Origin: Paenibacillus sp. FSL R10-2734
GTDB lineage: Bacteria; Bacillota; Bacilli; Paenibacillales; Paenibacillaceae
DNA length: 64,000 bases
Direction: 5' to 3'
Assembly (NCBI RefSeq): GCF_037963865.1
Contig: NZ_CP150170.1
Location: 2,542,001-2,606,000, forward strand
Part shown: positions 27,426 through 36,472 of the stretch, piece after piece
How the letters are laid out: each line of letters begins with the position of its first letter
Position numbering within the stretch: the stretch's first letter is position 1
The notes under the pieces: model-generated
What the model was told of the DNA's origin: nothing
Database searches by the model: none
What the model saw: the letters and a program-made list of their open reading frames with translations, nothing else
Position numbers and translations under genes: made by a program

Positions 27426-28998
27426 TGACTATCCGGTTATCCGTTATTTGTCGCAGGCCGTGCCTTGGAGTGAACTCGGTATTGAACTCATCGGATGCTT
27501 CTACAGTGGTCTGGAGGCTTGGGAGAAAGCATCGGAGAATCCACCAGATCTGATTATTACTGATATTGGCATGCCCAAGATGAACGGATTGGAGATGCTT
27601 GAGAAATTCAGAGCGGTGAAGCCGGGAATCCGTGCGATCATTCTCTCCTGCCACAACGAATTTAAGTACGCTCAGCAGGCACTTAAGCTAAACGTGGGGG
27701 AATATATTTTAAAGGAATCACTGGATATCGAGCAGCTGGGACATGCACTCAGAACACTTGTGAAGGAAGTGGGTCTGAACAGGCAGCAGCATACCGAGAT
27801 GCTGGTATATAAGCAAAAGCAATCACAGAACCGCGCCGCGCTAAAAGAAAAGTTTCTTAAAGATACATTGTACCAATCTTGGGACAAGGTGGCTTGGATC
27901 GAGCAAGCCCGGTCAAACGGAATTATGATCCATGCCAAGACCTATATTCCGATGCTTATAGTGATTGACCGTCCAGAGGAAGCCTCACGGGTGCGCCGTA
28001 TGAGTGAATATACGATTTCTTTTGCAGTCGAGAATATTATGCATGAAGTGCTTGAGGCTGATCACAGTCTGTTTATTTCGAGATACAGTCACAAGGAGAT
28101 TGTCATTCTCTTTTGCAGCGATCAGGCTTCCAGAGACCAACAAGCGATCTATCATTCCATTCAAAATGCAGCCTCTGCCGTACAGAAATATCTCAAGCTG
28201 TCCGTCTCCTGTCTATTTGGCGCTGAGGCGCGCAGTCCTGAGGAGATTCGCGGAACACTTCAGCGGATGCTAAGGGAGAAGGTTCAGCGGTTTTATCTCC
28301 CGGCGGCGGGAATCCACCGTTTTGAAGAGATATGCTTTTCTGGAGAAGATATTTATGCCGAATATGGAAGCTTGTACGCTGTTATCAATGATGATATTGC
28401 CCTGAACAGGGAAACGGAGCTTCGCGTTCATGTTAAGGAATGGAGAGAATGGGTAGCATCGCAGAAGTTCCATCCAAATGAAGTTAAGGAATGTGTTCTT
28501 AGGTTGCTGATGGACTTGCAATTGAAGACAAAACAACTGCTGCAGTCTCCATTGCCTATGGTCGAAGAGAAGCTGTTTAGCTTGGTGGGTGACATTGAAA
28601 CCCTGGAGCATTTGGAAGATTGGCTGGTTCAGTACTTGGAGGAGTTAGCGCGGAAAATAAGTTTATTCTCCATCAAGTCCAAACGGAGTGAAGTCATCAA
28701 AGCCCAGCAGTTCGTAATTAGTCATGTAACGGAAAAAATAACGCTGGAGGACATGGCCGGACGCCTTAATTTGAATGCCAGCTATTTCAGCCGTTTGTTC
28801 AAACGAGAAACAAATCAGAATTTCATTGAATATGTAAATATGCTTAAGCTTCAGAAGGCAAAGGAGCTGCTTAATCAGTCTGGAAAGACTGTGGAAGAGA
28901 TCTCCGAGTATCTGGGATATGCCAACAAAAGTTATTTTATCAAGCTGTTTAAACGAGAAATGGGCATGAGGCCCAGTGAATATGCAGCTTGGCATTGA
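27400..28998 (+). CDS. Response regulator, YesN type (receiver, middle region, AraC domain)
   Basis: A 532-residue regulator. The receiver (1-120) has acidic Asp8-10 and phospho-acceptor Asp55 (LIITDIGMPKMNG). A long middle region of about 280 residues with no recognised motif follows, then a C-terminal AraC domain (ITLEDMAGRLNLNASYFSRLF, GYANKSYFIKLFKREMG). The start is ATG 27400, inside the kinase gene; GTG at 27391 is the alternative. It probably activates the adjacent importer and uronide genes when the kinase senses the sugar. Confidence 0.92.
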   Translation: MLTAILVDDDYPVIRYLSQAVPWSELGIELIGCFYSGLEAWEKASENPPDLIITDIGMPKMNGLEMLEKFRAVKPGIRAIILSCHNEFKYAQQALKLNVGEYILKESLDIEQLGHALRTLVKEVGLNRQQHTEMLVYKQKQSQNRAALKEKFLKDTLYQSWDKVAWIEQARSNGIMIHAKTYIPMLIVIDRPEEASRVRRMSEYTISFAVENIMHEVLEADHSLFISRYSHKEIVILFCSDQASRDQQAIYHSIQNAASAVQKYLKLSVSCLFGAEARSPEEIRGTLQRMLREKVQRFYLPAAGIHRFEEICFSGEDIYAEYGSLYAVINDDIALNRETELRVHVKEWREWVASQKFHPNEVKECVLRLLMDLQLKTKQLLQSPLPMVEEKLFSLVGDIETLEHLEDWLVQYLEELARKISLFSIKSKRSEVIKAQQFVISHVTEKITLEDMAGRLNLNASYFSRLFKRETNQNFIEYVNMLKLQKAKELLNQSGKTVEEISEYLGYANKSYFIKLFKREMGMRPSEYAAWH

Positions 28999-29022
28999 GT
29001 TTGAATTGGAGGGAACCATGCT

Positions 29023-30894
29023 GTGGAAATGAAGGGTGCTAAAAATGAATTACAAATGTTCTTAAATGAACTATATGCTCCGCTGGAGAGTCAATTTACT
29101 GCTGGTCGTGCAGGCATCGATATGGGAGCTACAGGATCAATATACAATGAAGCTACCGCACTTATGGAAGCCTTCGCTCGTCCATTATGGGGGCTTGTTC
29201 CCCATGCCAGCGGCGGAGGAGAAAGTGCGCTCTGGCCAATGTTCCTCGAGGGGATCATCAACGGGACAGACCCAGAGCATGAAGAATATTGGGGTGAATT
29301 CTCGACCAAAGACCAGCGTATGGTAGAACAAGCCGTGCTGGGACTGGGTCTTGCTCTTGCGCCGCATAAGATGTGGGGGCCACTGAGTGATACCCAGAAA
29401 CGACATGTATATAACTGGTTGAACCAGATCAATCATGTAGATCGTTCTAACCCGAATAACTGGCTGATGTTCACAGTTCTTGTGAATGTGGGCTTTAAGA
29501 AAATCGGATTGCCCTACGATCAAGAGATAATGAATGATTATTTGGAGAAAATTGATACCTACTACCTGGGTGATGGCTGGTATTCCGACGGGCTGACCGA
29601 TCAGAGAGATTATTATATTGCTTTTGCTATGCACTATTACACGTTAATATACGCTAAATTGATGGCGGATGATGATCCTCAGAGGGCTGCAGCTTACCGG
29701 GAAAGATCCGCGCAATTTGCCCAAGACTTTATTTATTGGTTTGCTGAGGACGGAAGTGCCATTCCTTTCGGACGTAGTCTGACCTATCGTTTTGCGCAGG
29801 TCTCCTTCTGGAGTGCGCTGGTGTATGCCGAGGTACTTCCTTTTTCATATGGCGTTCTCAAGGGAATTATAATGCGTCATTTTCGTTGGTGGTTTGATAA
29901 ACCTATTATCGGAATAGACGGACTGCTTAGCATCGGATATGCTTACCCGAATCTGGTAATGACAGAGAACTACAACGCCCCCGGATCACCGTATTGGGCC
30001 TTTAAAGCTATGCTTATTCTCGCATTGCCGGATGATCATCCTTTTTGGCAGGCGGAGGAAGAGCCACTGCCTGTATTGAATGATCTACTGCCTCTCCAAG
30101 AGGCACGTATGCTTGTGAGTCGTCCAGAAGGAAATAGGCATGTCATCGCCTATACCTCAGGTCAGATGGCTAACTTTGATATGGCACATAGCGCGGCCAA
30201 ATATTCGAAGTTTGCATACTCTACGTTATTCGGCTTCAGTGTGCCGAAATCAGGATACGGGTTGAGTCAAGGCGCTTACGACTCTACACTAGCGTTGTGC
30301 GAATGCGATGAACACTACCGAGTTCGCAGATTTTGTGAGCAGTGGGAAATTGGAGAGAGTTTTGTATATTCCCTCTGGCATCCATGGAGCGATGTTCATG
30401 TGGAGACATGGATAATTCCGGCAGGTCTGTGGCATGTCCGTATTCACAGCATTCATAGTGCGCGGAAGCTCGACGTTGCGGAGGGGGGATTTGCGATTGG
30501 TCAGTCTGCAGGCTTCTCCCGAAGTGAACGGGAAACGATCCAAGTATCTAACACTGCTGTCTCGGTGCAATTGCCCTGGGGAATCAGTGCGATACATACG
30601 CTAAGCGGCTTTGACCGGGGAGAGTGTGTACAACCCGAACCCAATACCAATCTGCTGAAGCCACGGACGCTTCTTCCAAGCTTGTGCTCCAGACTGGAAC
30701 CGAGAAATCAGGTACTGATCTCTGCTATCTTTGGAGCGACGAATACGCCAGAGAACCAGTTAAGTCTGGCTACCCCGCCGCTTATTAAGCAGTCGGATGG
30801 AAGTATTGCTGTATACGATCCCCGTAACGGTGCACTGCTGCATACTGTTGATTTATCGGAAAGGAGAAACAAAGATGTGGAAAACGGCAATTGA
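29023..30894 (+). CDS. DUF2264-family protein, probable glycoside hydrolase (GH154-like)
   Basis: A 623-residue soluble protein. Its first 380 residues form an (alpha/alpha) barrel type fold with RPLWGLVPHASGGGE, NNWLMFTVLVN, DGWYSDGLTDQRDYYIAFAMHYY and EDGSAIPFGRSLTYRF, all hallmarks of DUF2264; the rest is beta-rich. I recall DUF2264 proteins being classed as GH154 with exo-beta-glucuronidase activity, which suits the overlap with a GH88 gene, but the assignment is from memory. The start is GTG with GGAGGG nine bases upstream; an ATG at 29018 is out of frame and hits TGA after four codons. The last 20 bp overlap the GH88 gene. Confidence 0.72.
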   Translation: MEMKGAKNELQMFLNELYAPLESQFTAGRAGIDMGATGSIYNEATALMEAFARPLWGLVPHASGGGESALWPMFLEGIINGTDPEHEEYWGEFSTKDQRMVEQAVLGLGLALAPHKMWGPLSDTQKRHVYNWLNQINHVDRSNPNNWLMFTVLVNVGFKKIGLPYDQEIMNDYLEKIDTYYLGDGWYSDGLTDQRDYYIAFAMHYYTLIYAKLMADDDPQRAAAYRERSAQFAQDFIYWFAEDGSAIPFGRSLTYRFAQVSFWSALVYAEVLPFSYGVLKGIIMRHFRWWFDKPIIGIDGLLSIGYAYPNLVMTENYNAPGSPYWAFKAMLILALPDDHPFWQAEEEPLPVLNDLLPLQEARMLVSRPEGNRHVIAYTSGQMANFDMAHSAAKYSKFAYSTLFGFSVPKSGYGLSQGAYDSTLALCECDEHYRVRRFCEQWEIGESFVYSLWHPWSDVHVETWIIPAGLWHVRIHSIHSARKLDVAEGGFAIGQSAGFSRSERETIQVSNTAVSVQLPWGISAIHTLSGFDRGECVQPEPNTNLLKPRTLLPSLCSRLEPRNQVLISAIFGATNTPENQLSLATPPLIKQSDGSIAVYDPRNGALLHTVDLSERRNKDVENGN

Positions 30895-31990
30895 GGAAGC
30901 AATTCGCAAGGTCGGGAGCAATGTCACCAGTCATCCGGGCAAACTGCCTCATATCACGGAGGGGCAGCAGTACGAATGGGGCGACAATGACGATTGGATA
31001 GAGGGATTTTATGTGGGCATGATGTGGCTTGCCTACGAGTATGGAAAAGATTCATTCTATAAGGAGGCGGCAGCCTCTTGGTTGGGGAACTTCAAACATC
31101 GTCTAGATCATCACATCGCCCTTGACCATCATGATATAGGTTTCTTGTATTCATTGACTGCGGTAGCAGAGTGGAAAATAACAGGAAGCGTTGAAGCACG
31201 GGCTGTCGGACTTCAAGCTGCGGATACGCTGTGCAAGCGCTGGCGTGAAACAGCAGGGATTCTTCAGGCCTGGGGACTAGAGAGTGATCCCGAGAACGCG
31301 GGGCGCATTATTATTGACTGCTTGTTGAATTTGCCACTGTTGTTTTGGGCTGCGGAGGAAACGGGGGACAGTCGCTATTATGATATAGCTCTCCAGCATG
31401 CACTAAAGAGTCGTAAATATCTTGTTCGCGGCGATGCTTCCTCTTACCATACGTTTTATTTTGATCCGGTTACCGGAAATGCAATCCGTGGAGGAACCCA
31501 TCAAGGCTATGAGGACGGATCGACTTGGACACGTGGTCAGGCGTGGGGAATATACGGATTTGCTCTAGCTTATCGCTATACACGGGATGAAGATTTTCTT
31601 AACACCTCCAAAAGTCTGGCCCATTATTTCATTAACCATCTACCTGAGGACAGTGTTGCTTATTGGGATTTCGATGTGCCAGTGGAAACTGATACACCTC
31701 GCGACAGCTCGGCTTCGGCGATTGCGGCTTCCGGTCTCTTGGAACTGCTGGATCTCTTGGAAGCAGATGATCCCGACCGTGTTATTTATGAAGCAGCCCT
31801 ACTTCGCAGCATGAAATCGCTGGTGGAACATTATGCGACGTCTGGAAATCCAGAGGCGGAAGGACTGCTGAAGCATGGCTCCTATCATGTCAGAGGTGGA
31901 CGCGTGCCTGATGGTCATATGATTTGGGGAGACTATTATTATCTAGAAGCGCTGATCCGCATGCAGACCGGAATCCGAGGATATTGGTAG
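30875..31990 (+). CDS. ugl: GH88 unsaturated glucuronyl hydrolase
   Basis: A 371-residue cytoplasmic enzyme that removes the 4,5-unsaturated glucuronic acid left at the non-reducing end by polysaccharide lyases. The two catalytic aspartates are Asp87 in DHHDIGFLYSL and Asp148 in RIIIDCLLNLPLL, matching Asp88 and Asp149 of the Bacillus sp. GL1 enzyme. Long blocks such as HTFYFDPVTGNAIRGGTHQG and WTRGQAWGIYGFAL appear to be shared with that protein. The ATG at 30875 has AAAGGAG upstream and overlaps the DUF2264 gene. Hydrolysis is initiated by hydration of the double bond. Candidate substrates are glycosaminoglycan, gellan or xanthan fragments. Confidence 0.93.
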   Translation: MWKTAIEEAIRKVGSNVTSHPGKLPHITEGQQYEWGDNDDWIEGFYVGMMWLAYEYGKDSFYKEAAASWLGNFKHRLDHHIALDHHDIGFLYSLTAVAEWKITGSVEARAVGLQAADTLCKRWRETAGILQAWGLESDPENAGRIIIDCLLNLPLLFWAAEETGDSRYYDIALQHALKSRKYLVRGDASSYHTFYFDPVTGNAIRGGTHQGYEDGSTWTRGQAWGIYGFALAYRYTRDEDFLNTSKSLAHYFINHLPEDSVAYWDFDVPVETDTPRDSSASAIAASGLLELLDLLEADDPDRVIYEAALLRSMKSLVEHYATSGNPEAEGLLKHGSYHVRGGRVPDGHMIWGDYYYLEALIRMQTGIRGYW

Positions 31991-32008
31991 TAGGAGTTCA
32001 AAGCATCG

Positions 32009-32050
32009 ACACAAAAACCTCACCCATTTGATTGGGTGAGGTTTTTGTGT
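32009..32050. terminator. Bidirectional terminator between ugl and lacI-type gene
   Basis: An 18-bp perfect stem (left arm ACACAAAAACCTCACCCA) with a six-base loop. T-rich on the right arm for the plus strand and A-rich on the left, so it can stop both the ugl transcript and the convergent minus-strand regulator. Confidence 0.9.
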
Positions 32051-32070
32051 TATGCGTGGATTTACTGGGT

Positions 32071-33081
32071 TTATGTATTTAAATGTTGTGTGGATTCCCG
32101 AATGATCAGATTGGATGGAAGAAGAACTTCTATAAAAGGATCCTCAGGATGATCAATACGCCAAATAAGCTGTTCTACGGCTTTACGTCCAAAGTAAGTC
32201 AAATCTACATCCATTGTTGTAGTCAAAGGTGTCGTGATTCGTGACAATTGTCCATTATCGAAGCTGACAATGGATACATCTTGGGGGATTTGATACCCAA
32301 GCTTGTATATAACAGAATTGATCAAGAACCCAAATCCGTCATTGACACAGAACCAAGCCGTGGGCTGCTTATCCAACCCTTGAACTGCGGTGAATACGTC
32401 ATCCATTTCTTCAAGTACATGATCGACCACCCATATCGGGTTGAATTTAATTCCAGCTTGGTATAGAGCCAGGCGATAACCTTCCAGGCGCTCGTAATAG
32501 CTTGGAGAGAACTGAATATTGCCGATAAAGCCAATATGGGTATGTCCCAATTCAATTAAATGCTGCACCGCTGTATAAGCTGCATAGCGATTATTGGTGA
32601 GAATACTGTCGGCCATAAGATCAGGATGGTGGTGATCAATTAACACGGTGGGAATCCCTGTGTCGGTCACTGCTTGGATATAAGGGTTCGTAATATGGGA
32701 CAAAATTAAGATTCCTTCTACGGAATCATCCAATAATATCGAAGGCAGGATCAGATTTTCGGAAGCATGCTTATCAATAGATTGAATAACCATGCGCTTA
32801 TTTCGCTTTGCAGCTTCCTTCTCAATGCTCAAATAAATTTCTCCGAAAAAGTTACGTTTGGAAAATGCGAATTCTGATGCCAAAATGACAAAGGTCCCAA
32901 CTTCCTCTTCAGTGCTTTTGCGCCCTCGCGAATAGATGTAACCCATCTCATTCGCTGCATCGATAATTAATTGCCTCGTTTCTTCACTAACACCGTCTTT
33001 ACCTGACAGAGCCTGAGAAACAGAGTTCTTAGATATATTTAATCGATCGGCGATATCTTGCATTGTTACCTTCACTTTCAT
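32071..33081 (-). CDS. LacI-family transcriptional repressor
   Basis: A 336-residue repressor. The N-terminal helix-turn-helix is VTMQDIADRLNISKNSVSQALSG followed by the hinge, then a periplasmic-binding-like sensor with VEGILILSH, HLIELGHTHIGFIGN and STTMDVDLTYFG-like C-terminal motifs. It is divergent from the beta-mannoside operon at 33429, and the shared 347-bp gap has palindromic sites near the operon promoter, so this protein most likely represses that operon until a mannoside or derivative binds. Confidence 0.92.
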   Translation of the reverse strand: MKVKVTMQDIADRLNISKNSVSQALSGKDGVSEETRQLIIDAANEMGYIYSRGRKSTEEEVGTFVILASEFAFSKRNFFGEIYLSIEKEAAKRNKRMVIQSIDKHASENLILPSILLDDSVEGILILSHITNPYIQAVTDTGIPTVLIDHHHPDLMADSILTNNRYAAYTAVQHLIELGHTHIGFIGNIQFSPSYYERLEGYRLALYQAGIKFNPIWVVDHVLEEMDDVFTAVQGLDKQPTAWFCVNDGFGFLINSVIYKLGYQIPQDVSIVSFDNGQLSRITTPLTTTMDVDLTYFGRKAVEQLIWRIDHPEDPFIEVLLPSNLIIRESTQHLNT

Positions 33082-33269
33082 GCGAAGATACGTCCTTTCT
33101 TAAATAAAAATGCTACGAATATTATTCTATACTTTCTCTCATAATACTAAAGATTATACTGCAAAACCACATTACAATACTAAATTATTTTAACATTACA
33201 AACTAATTTAGTAAAGCTTATGTACTATGTCTGTAATTGTGTCTTTTGTATAAACAATCGAGAAATAGG

Positions 33270-33298
33270 TTGACAATTTCGCTAAAAACTATAATAAT
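33270..33298 (+). promoter_or_regulatory. Probable sigma-A promoter of the beta-mannoside operon
   Basis: TTGACA at 33270-33275. AATAAT at 33293-33298 lies 17 bp away; TATAAT at 33290-33295 is a better hexamer but only 14 bp away. The palindrome at 33303 begins just after the -10 region. Confidence 0.6.
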
Positions 33299-33302
33299 AG
33301 CA

Positions 33303-33317
33303 ATTGTAACGCTTACA
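33303..33317. promoter_or_regulatory. LacI-type operator candidate 1
   Basis: TTGTAACGCTTACAA is palindromic except around its centre and lies just downstream of the -10 hexamer. Its half-site TTGTAA is shared with the second palindrome at 33346, about 45 bp away. It resembles cre sites in part but lacks the correct spacing. Confidence 0.6.
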
Positions 33318-33345
33318 AAACCACTTACAAGCATGTATTCAGTAA

Positions 33346-33363
33346 TTTTGTAACGTTACAAAA
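33346..33363. promoter_or_regulatory. LacI-type operator candidate 2 (perfect palindrome)
   Basis: TTTTGTAACGTTACAAAA is a perfect 18-bp palindrome with a central CG, the usual shape of a LacI-family operator. It lies in the untranslated leader of the operon. Confidence 0.7.
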
Positions 33364-33428
33364 AATAGTATTAAGAATTACAAAATGCTGCACTGATGTG
33401 CATCGATACTTAGGGAGGGTTTATTATT

Positions 33429-34742
33429 ATGAAGAAGAAGCTTTCAGTAATGCTTGCACTTACGCTTGTATTCACGATTCTAGCCGGTTGTGGATCGAAG
33501 AGCAGTAATACAGGCACTTCAGCAGATGGAGTAACAACTATTGAGTTCTGGGCAGCACCTAACCCGACTCAACAAGCATATTGGCAGAGAATCGCCAAAG
33601 AGTATGAGACTGTGAACCCTAAGGTGAAAATTAATGTAAGTGCGATCAAGGAGTCCCCAACTTCTGAGGCGAGTATCCAAGCTGCAATTGCAGGTGGAAG
33701 CGCACCGACGATGACTGAGAATATTAGCCGTGGTTTTGCAGCACAGCTTGCGAACAGTAAAGCGTTGGTTCCATTGGATACGATAGATGGCTTCAATGAT
33801 ATTGTGACAAAACGTAATATGACCAAAACGATTGAACCTTGGGAATTTGCGGATGGCCATCAATATGTTCTTCCAATCTACTCGAATGCGATGTTGTTCG
33901 GATGGAGAACGGATATCTTGAAAGAAGCTGGTGTGAACGAAGTTCCGAGAACATACAGCGAAGTGCTTGACGCAACGAAAAAATTAAAAGCAAAATACCC
34001 AGATAAATATCTTTGGGCGAAACCTGACTTAGCTGACCCTACATCTTGGAAAAGATGGTTCGACTTCTTCATGTTGTACAATGCAGCTTCAGACGGTAAC
34101 AAGTTCATTGAAGGTAGCAATTTTGTAGGCGATGAAAAAGCTGGTGTAGACGTTCTTACTTTCGTGGACAATCTTCGTAAGGAAAAAGGGCTGTTGTCTC
34201 AGAATGTAACAGAACCTTTCGAAAATGGTGTGGGCGTATTTACGGATGTAGGGCCTTGGACATTCAGCACATGGGCTGAGAAATACCCAGAGCTTCAGTA
34301 CAAGAAGAACTTTGAAGTAACATTGCCTCCTGTTCCGGACGGTATGGATCCAGCGAATGCAAAAACATTTGCGGATGCAAAAGGAATTGTTATCTATGCA
34401 TCGGCAAGTCCAGAGCAACAAGCTGCTGCAATAGAATTCATCAAGTGGGTGTACTCGGATGACAAGAACGATGTTGCCTTTTTCCAAGAAACCAACTTGC
34501 CTCCAGCACGTGATGATGTAGGTACAAATGAAGTGTTTAAACCAGTATTTGAAAAAACGCCTGTATTGCAAGAGTATGCTAAAGCAATTCCGAATGCTGT
34601 ACCATCCATGGACAATCCGAAATTCAACGAATTGCAAACCTTTATTGGTCAAGAGGCCTTTAATAAAATCGTTCGTGGAGAGATTGATCCAAAAACAGGT
34701 TGGGACAATATGAAGAAGGCGATTGAAGGGGAACTTCAATAA
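33429..34742 (+). CDS. Extracellular sugar-binding lipoprotein, family 1
   Basis: A 437-residue lipoprotein with a signal peptide and lipobox Cys21 (ILAGC), a short Ser/Thr linker, and a CUT1 binding fold starting TTIEFWAAPNPTQQAYWQRI. First gene of the LacI-controlled operon and directly upstream of its two permeases (stop and start overlap as TAATG). Downstream enzymes point to beta-mannosides, perhaps beta-1,2- or beta-1,4-mannooligosaccharides, as ligand. A 216-codon open frame on the opposite strand is a shadow. Confidence 0.92.
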   Translation: MKKKLSVMLALTLVFTILAGCGSKSSNTGTSADGVTTIEFWAAPNPTQQAYWQRIAKEYETVNPKVKINVSAIKESPTSEASIQAAIAGGSAPTMTENISRGFAAQLANSKALVPLDTIDGFNDIVTKRNMTKTIEPWEFADGHQYVLPIYSNAMLFGWRTDILKEAGVNEVPRTYSEVLDATKKLKAKYPDKYLWAKPDLADPTSWKRWFDFFMLYNAASDGNKFIEGSNFVGDEKAGVDVLTFVDNLRKEKGLLSQNVTEPFENGVGVFTDVGPWTFSTWAEKYPELQYKKNFEVTLPPVPDGMDPANAKTFADAKGIVIYASASPEQQAAAIEFIKWVYSDDKNDVAFFQETNLPPARDDVGTNEVFKPVFEKTPVLQEYAKAIPNAVPSMDNPKFNELQTFIGQEAFNKIVRGEIDPKTGWDNMKKAIEGELQ

Positions 34743-35623
34743 TGATTGAAAAAAATAATAATCGGTTAGGCTGGCTTTTTGCCAGCCCTTACCTTATTTT
34801 TTCGACAGTATTTTTCTTAGGGCCGCTTATCTGGTCTCTTTATTTGTCTTTTACTAACTGGGACTTGATTTCACCAACTTATGATTTTGTAGGATTTAAG
34901 AACTTTATCAAAGCTTTAGGCACACCAGGAGTAAGATCGGCATTTTGGGTAACGTACAAATTTATGATCGTGTTTGTACCGATTGTTACAGCCATGTCGC
35001 TTTTTGTAGCGGTGATTGTAAAAGGCTTACCTAAATTTAAATCTGTATTTCTTATTGGGTTCTTCTTGCCTTACCTATCCTCAGGGGTTGTTGCATCCCT
35101 TATTGTTAAAGGGTTTTTGTCACATACAAGTCCTGTTCAAACATTCTTGCGTGACCGGTTAGGTCTTGATATTGACTGGCTCGGGGGATCTTTCTCGGCA
35201 TTGTTCGTCGTAGCGATGATTATGGCCTGGAAATTTACTGGTTACTATGCGTTAATCCTTACTTCAGGTTTAGAAAGTATTGATCAAGAAGTATATGAAG
35301 CAGCGGCGATTGATGGCGTGAAGGACAGTCAAAGGTTCTGGAAAATTACGTTGCCTTTGGTTTACCCTGCGATTTATACAACCTTAATCTTATCCTTTGG
35401 TGCAACATTCGGAATCTTTACTGAGGTCTATCAATTAACAGGTGGCGGACCTAACTACGCAACGAATACATGGCAAATGGAAATATACAGCCAAGCATTT
35501 AAGAACCTGCAAGCAGGTTACGCATCAGCTATTGCGATTATGGCTGCGGTTGCGACATTTGTGTCCATCTACGTGATTCGAAAAATTCTGGAAATGTGGG
35601 GTAAGCGCAATGGTTGGGTCTAA
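34742..35623 (+). CDS. CUT1 ABC sugar transporter permease (MalF/UgpA type)
   Basis: A 293-residue membrane protein with six helices. GWLFASPYLIFSTVFFLGPLIWSLYLSF at the start, the EAA loop YEAAAIDGVK and YQLTGGGPNYATNTWQMEIY near the end are family features. Its start shares a base with the binding-protein stop, and its end overlaps the next permease by 14 bp, so all three are tightly coupled. Confidence 0.92.
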   Translation: MIEKNNNRLGWLFASPYLIFSTVFFLGPLIWSLYLSFTNWDLISPTYDFVGFKNFIKALGTPGVRSAFWVTYKFMIVFVPIVTAMSLFVAVIVKGLPKFKSVFLIGFFLPYLSSGVVASLIVKGFLSHTSPVQTFLRDRLGLDIDWLGGSFSALFVVAMIMAWKFTGYYALILTSGLESIDQEVYEAAAIDGVKDSQRFWKITLPLVYPAIYTTLILSFGATFGIFTEVYQLTGGGPNYATNTWQMEIYSQAFKNLQAGYASAIAIMAAVATFVSIYVIRKILEMWGKRNGWV

Positions 35624-36449
35624 TTCAAACACCAAGCTCCGGCTGTCGGTCCGCTATCTGATTGCGATCGTTCTGCTCGTGATTATGGTATTCCCCTATT
35701 TATATATGGTATTGAACTCACTTGCGGATTGGTCACAGGTAGACCGGAAGCTTATACCGACGAAATTAACGCTACGCTCGTATCAATGGCTCTTTACAGG
35801 CGGTGAGACTGGGATTACAAGACCATGGATTCACGCCTTCTTTAACAGTGTGTTCGTTTCTTTGATATCTACAGCATTAATGATGCTGTTCGCGATTATG
35901 GTCGCTTATGCGTTGGCGAAGCTGAAATTCCGTGGAAGAGACTCTATTAACAACTTTGTATTGTTTCACATGTTCTTCCCGGCGATCATCCTGATCATTC
36001 CTAACTTTTTGATTATTCAAAAGGTAGGACTGTTCGATACGTATTGGGCGCTCATTATTCCGAAGGCGATGAGTTTATGGGGGATCTTCATGTATACCAA
36101 CTTCTTTAAGGCGGTTCCCGACGCCTTCATTGAAGCTGCTAAGCTGGATGGGGCATCCGATTTCAAAATCCTGTATAAGATTATGATGCCGATGTCGAAG
36201 TCCATTACGACTGTTGTATTCTTATTCCTACTAATGGAACGTTGGACAGAGCTCCTCTGGGATATGATCGTCGTTCGAAGTGACGGAATGTTAACTTTGA
36301 ACGTTTTATTATCTCAGATGTTCGGTCCGTATCAAGCATATCCGGGTCCAATGTATGCCGGTGCAGTGATGCTCACCTTACCAATTATTATTTTGTTCAT
36401 CATTTTCGGCAAGAAGTTCCAGGAAGGTATGCAATTTAACTTGAAATAG
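35610..36449 (+). CDS. CUT1 ABC sugar transporter permease (MalG/UgpE type)
   Basis: A 279-residue permease with six helices, VFPYLYMVLNSLADW near the N-terminus and the EAA loop IEAAKLDGAS. It completes the third importer of the window; as in the other two, no ATPase is encoded nearby. Confidence 0.92.
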   Translation: MVGSNSNTKLRLSVRYLIAIVLLVIMVFPYLYMVLNSLADWSQVDRKLIPTKLTLRSYQWLFTGGETGITRPWIHAFFNSVFVSLISTALMMLFAIMVAYALAKLKFRGRDSINNFVLFHMFFPAIILIIPNFLIIQKVGLFDTYWALIIPKAMSLWGIFMYTNFFKAVPDAFIEAAKLDGASDFKILYKIMMPMSKSITTVVFLFLLMERWTELLWDMIVVRSDGMLTLNVLLSQMFGPYQAYPGPMYAGAVMLTLPIIILFIIFGKKFQEGMQFNLK

Positions 36450-36472
36450 TTCAGCACAGGAGGGGTAATCGA

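Larger units (their letters stand above)
33082..33428. promoter_or_regulatory. Divergent control region of lacI-type gene and beta-mannoside operon
   Basis: AT-rich 347-bp gap. Besides the promoter and palindromes listed separately, it contains an inverted repeat TACTAAATT (33178-33186) / AATTTAGTA (33205-33213) of unknown role. The AGGGAGG before 33429 is the ribosome site of the binding-protein gene. Confidence 0.7.

Noticed and set aside
29018..29032. Four-codon ATG frame before the DUF2264 gene
   Set aside because: Out of frame and stops at once; probably chance, although it lies right after the ribosome site.
34089..34739. 216-codon minus-strand open frame
   Set aside because: Lies wholly inside the sugar-binding lipoprotein gene on the plus strand, has odd Cys/Phe/Arg-rich composition and no ribosome site.
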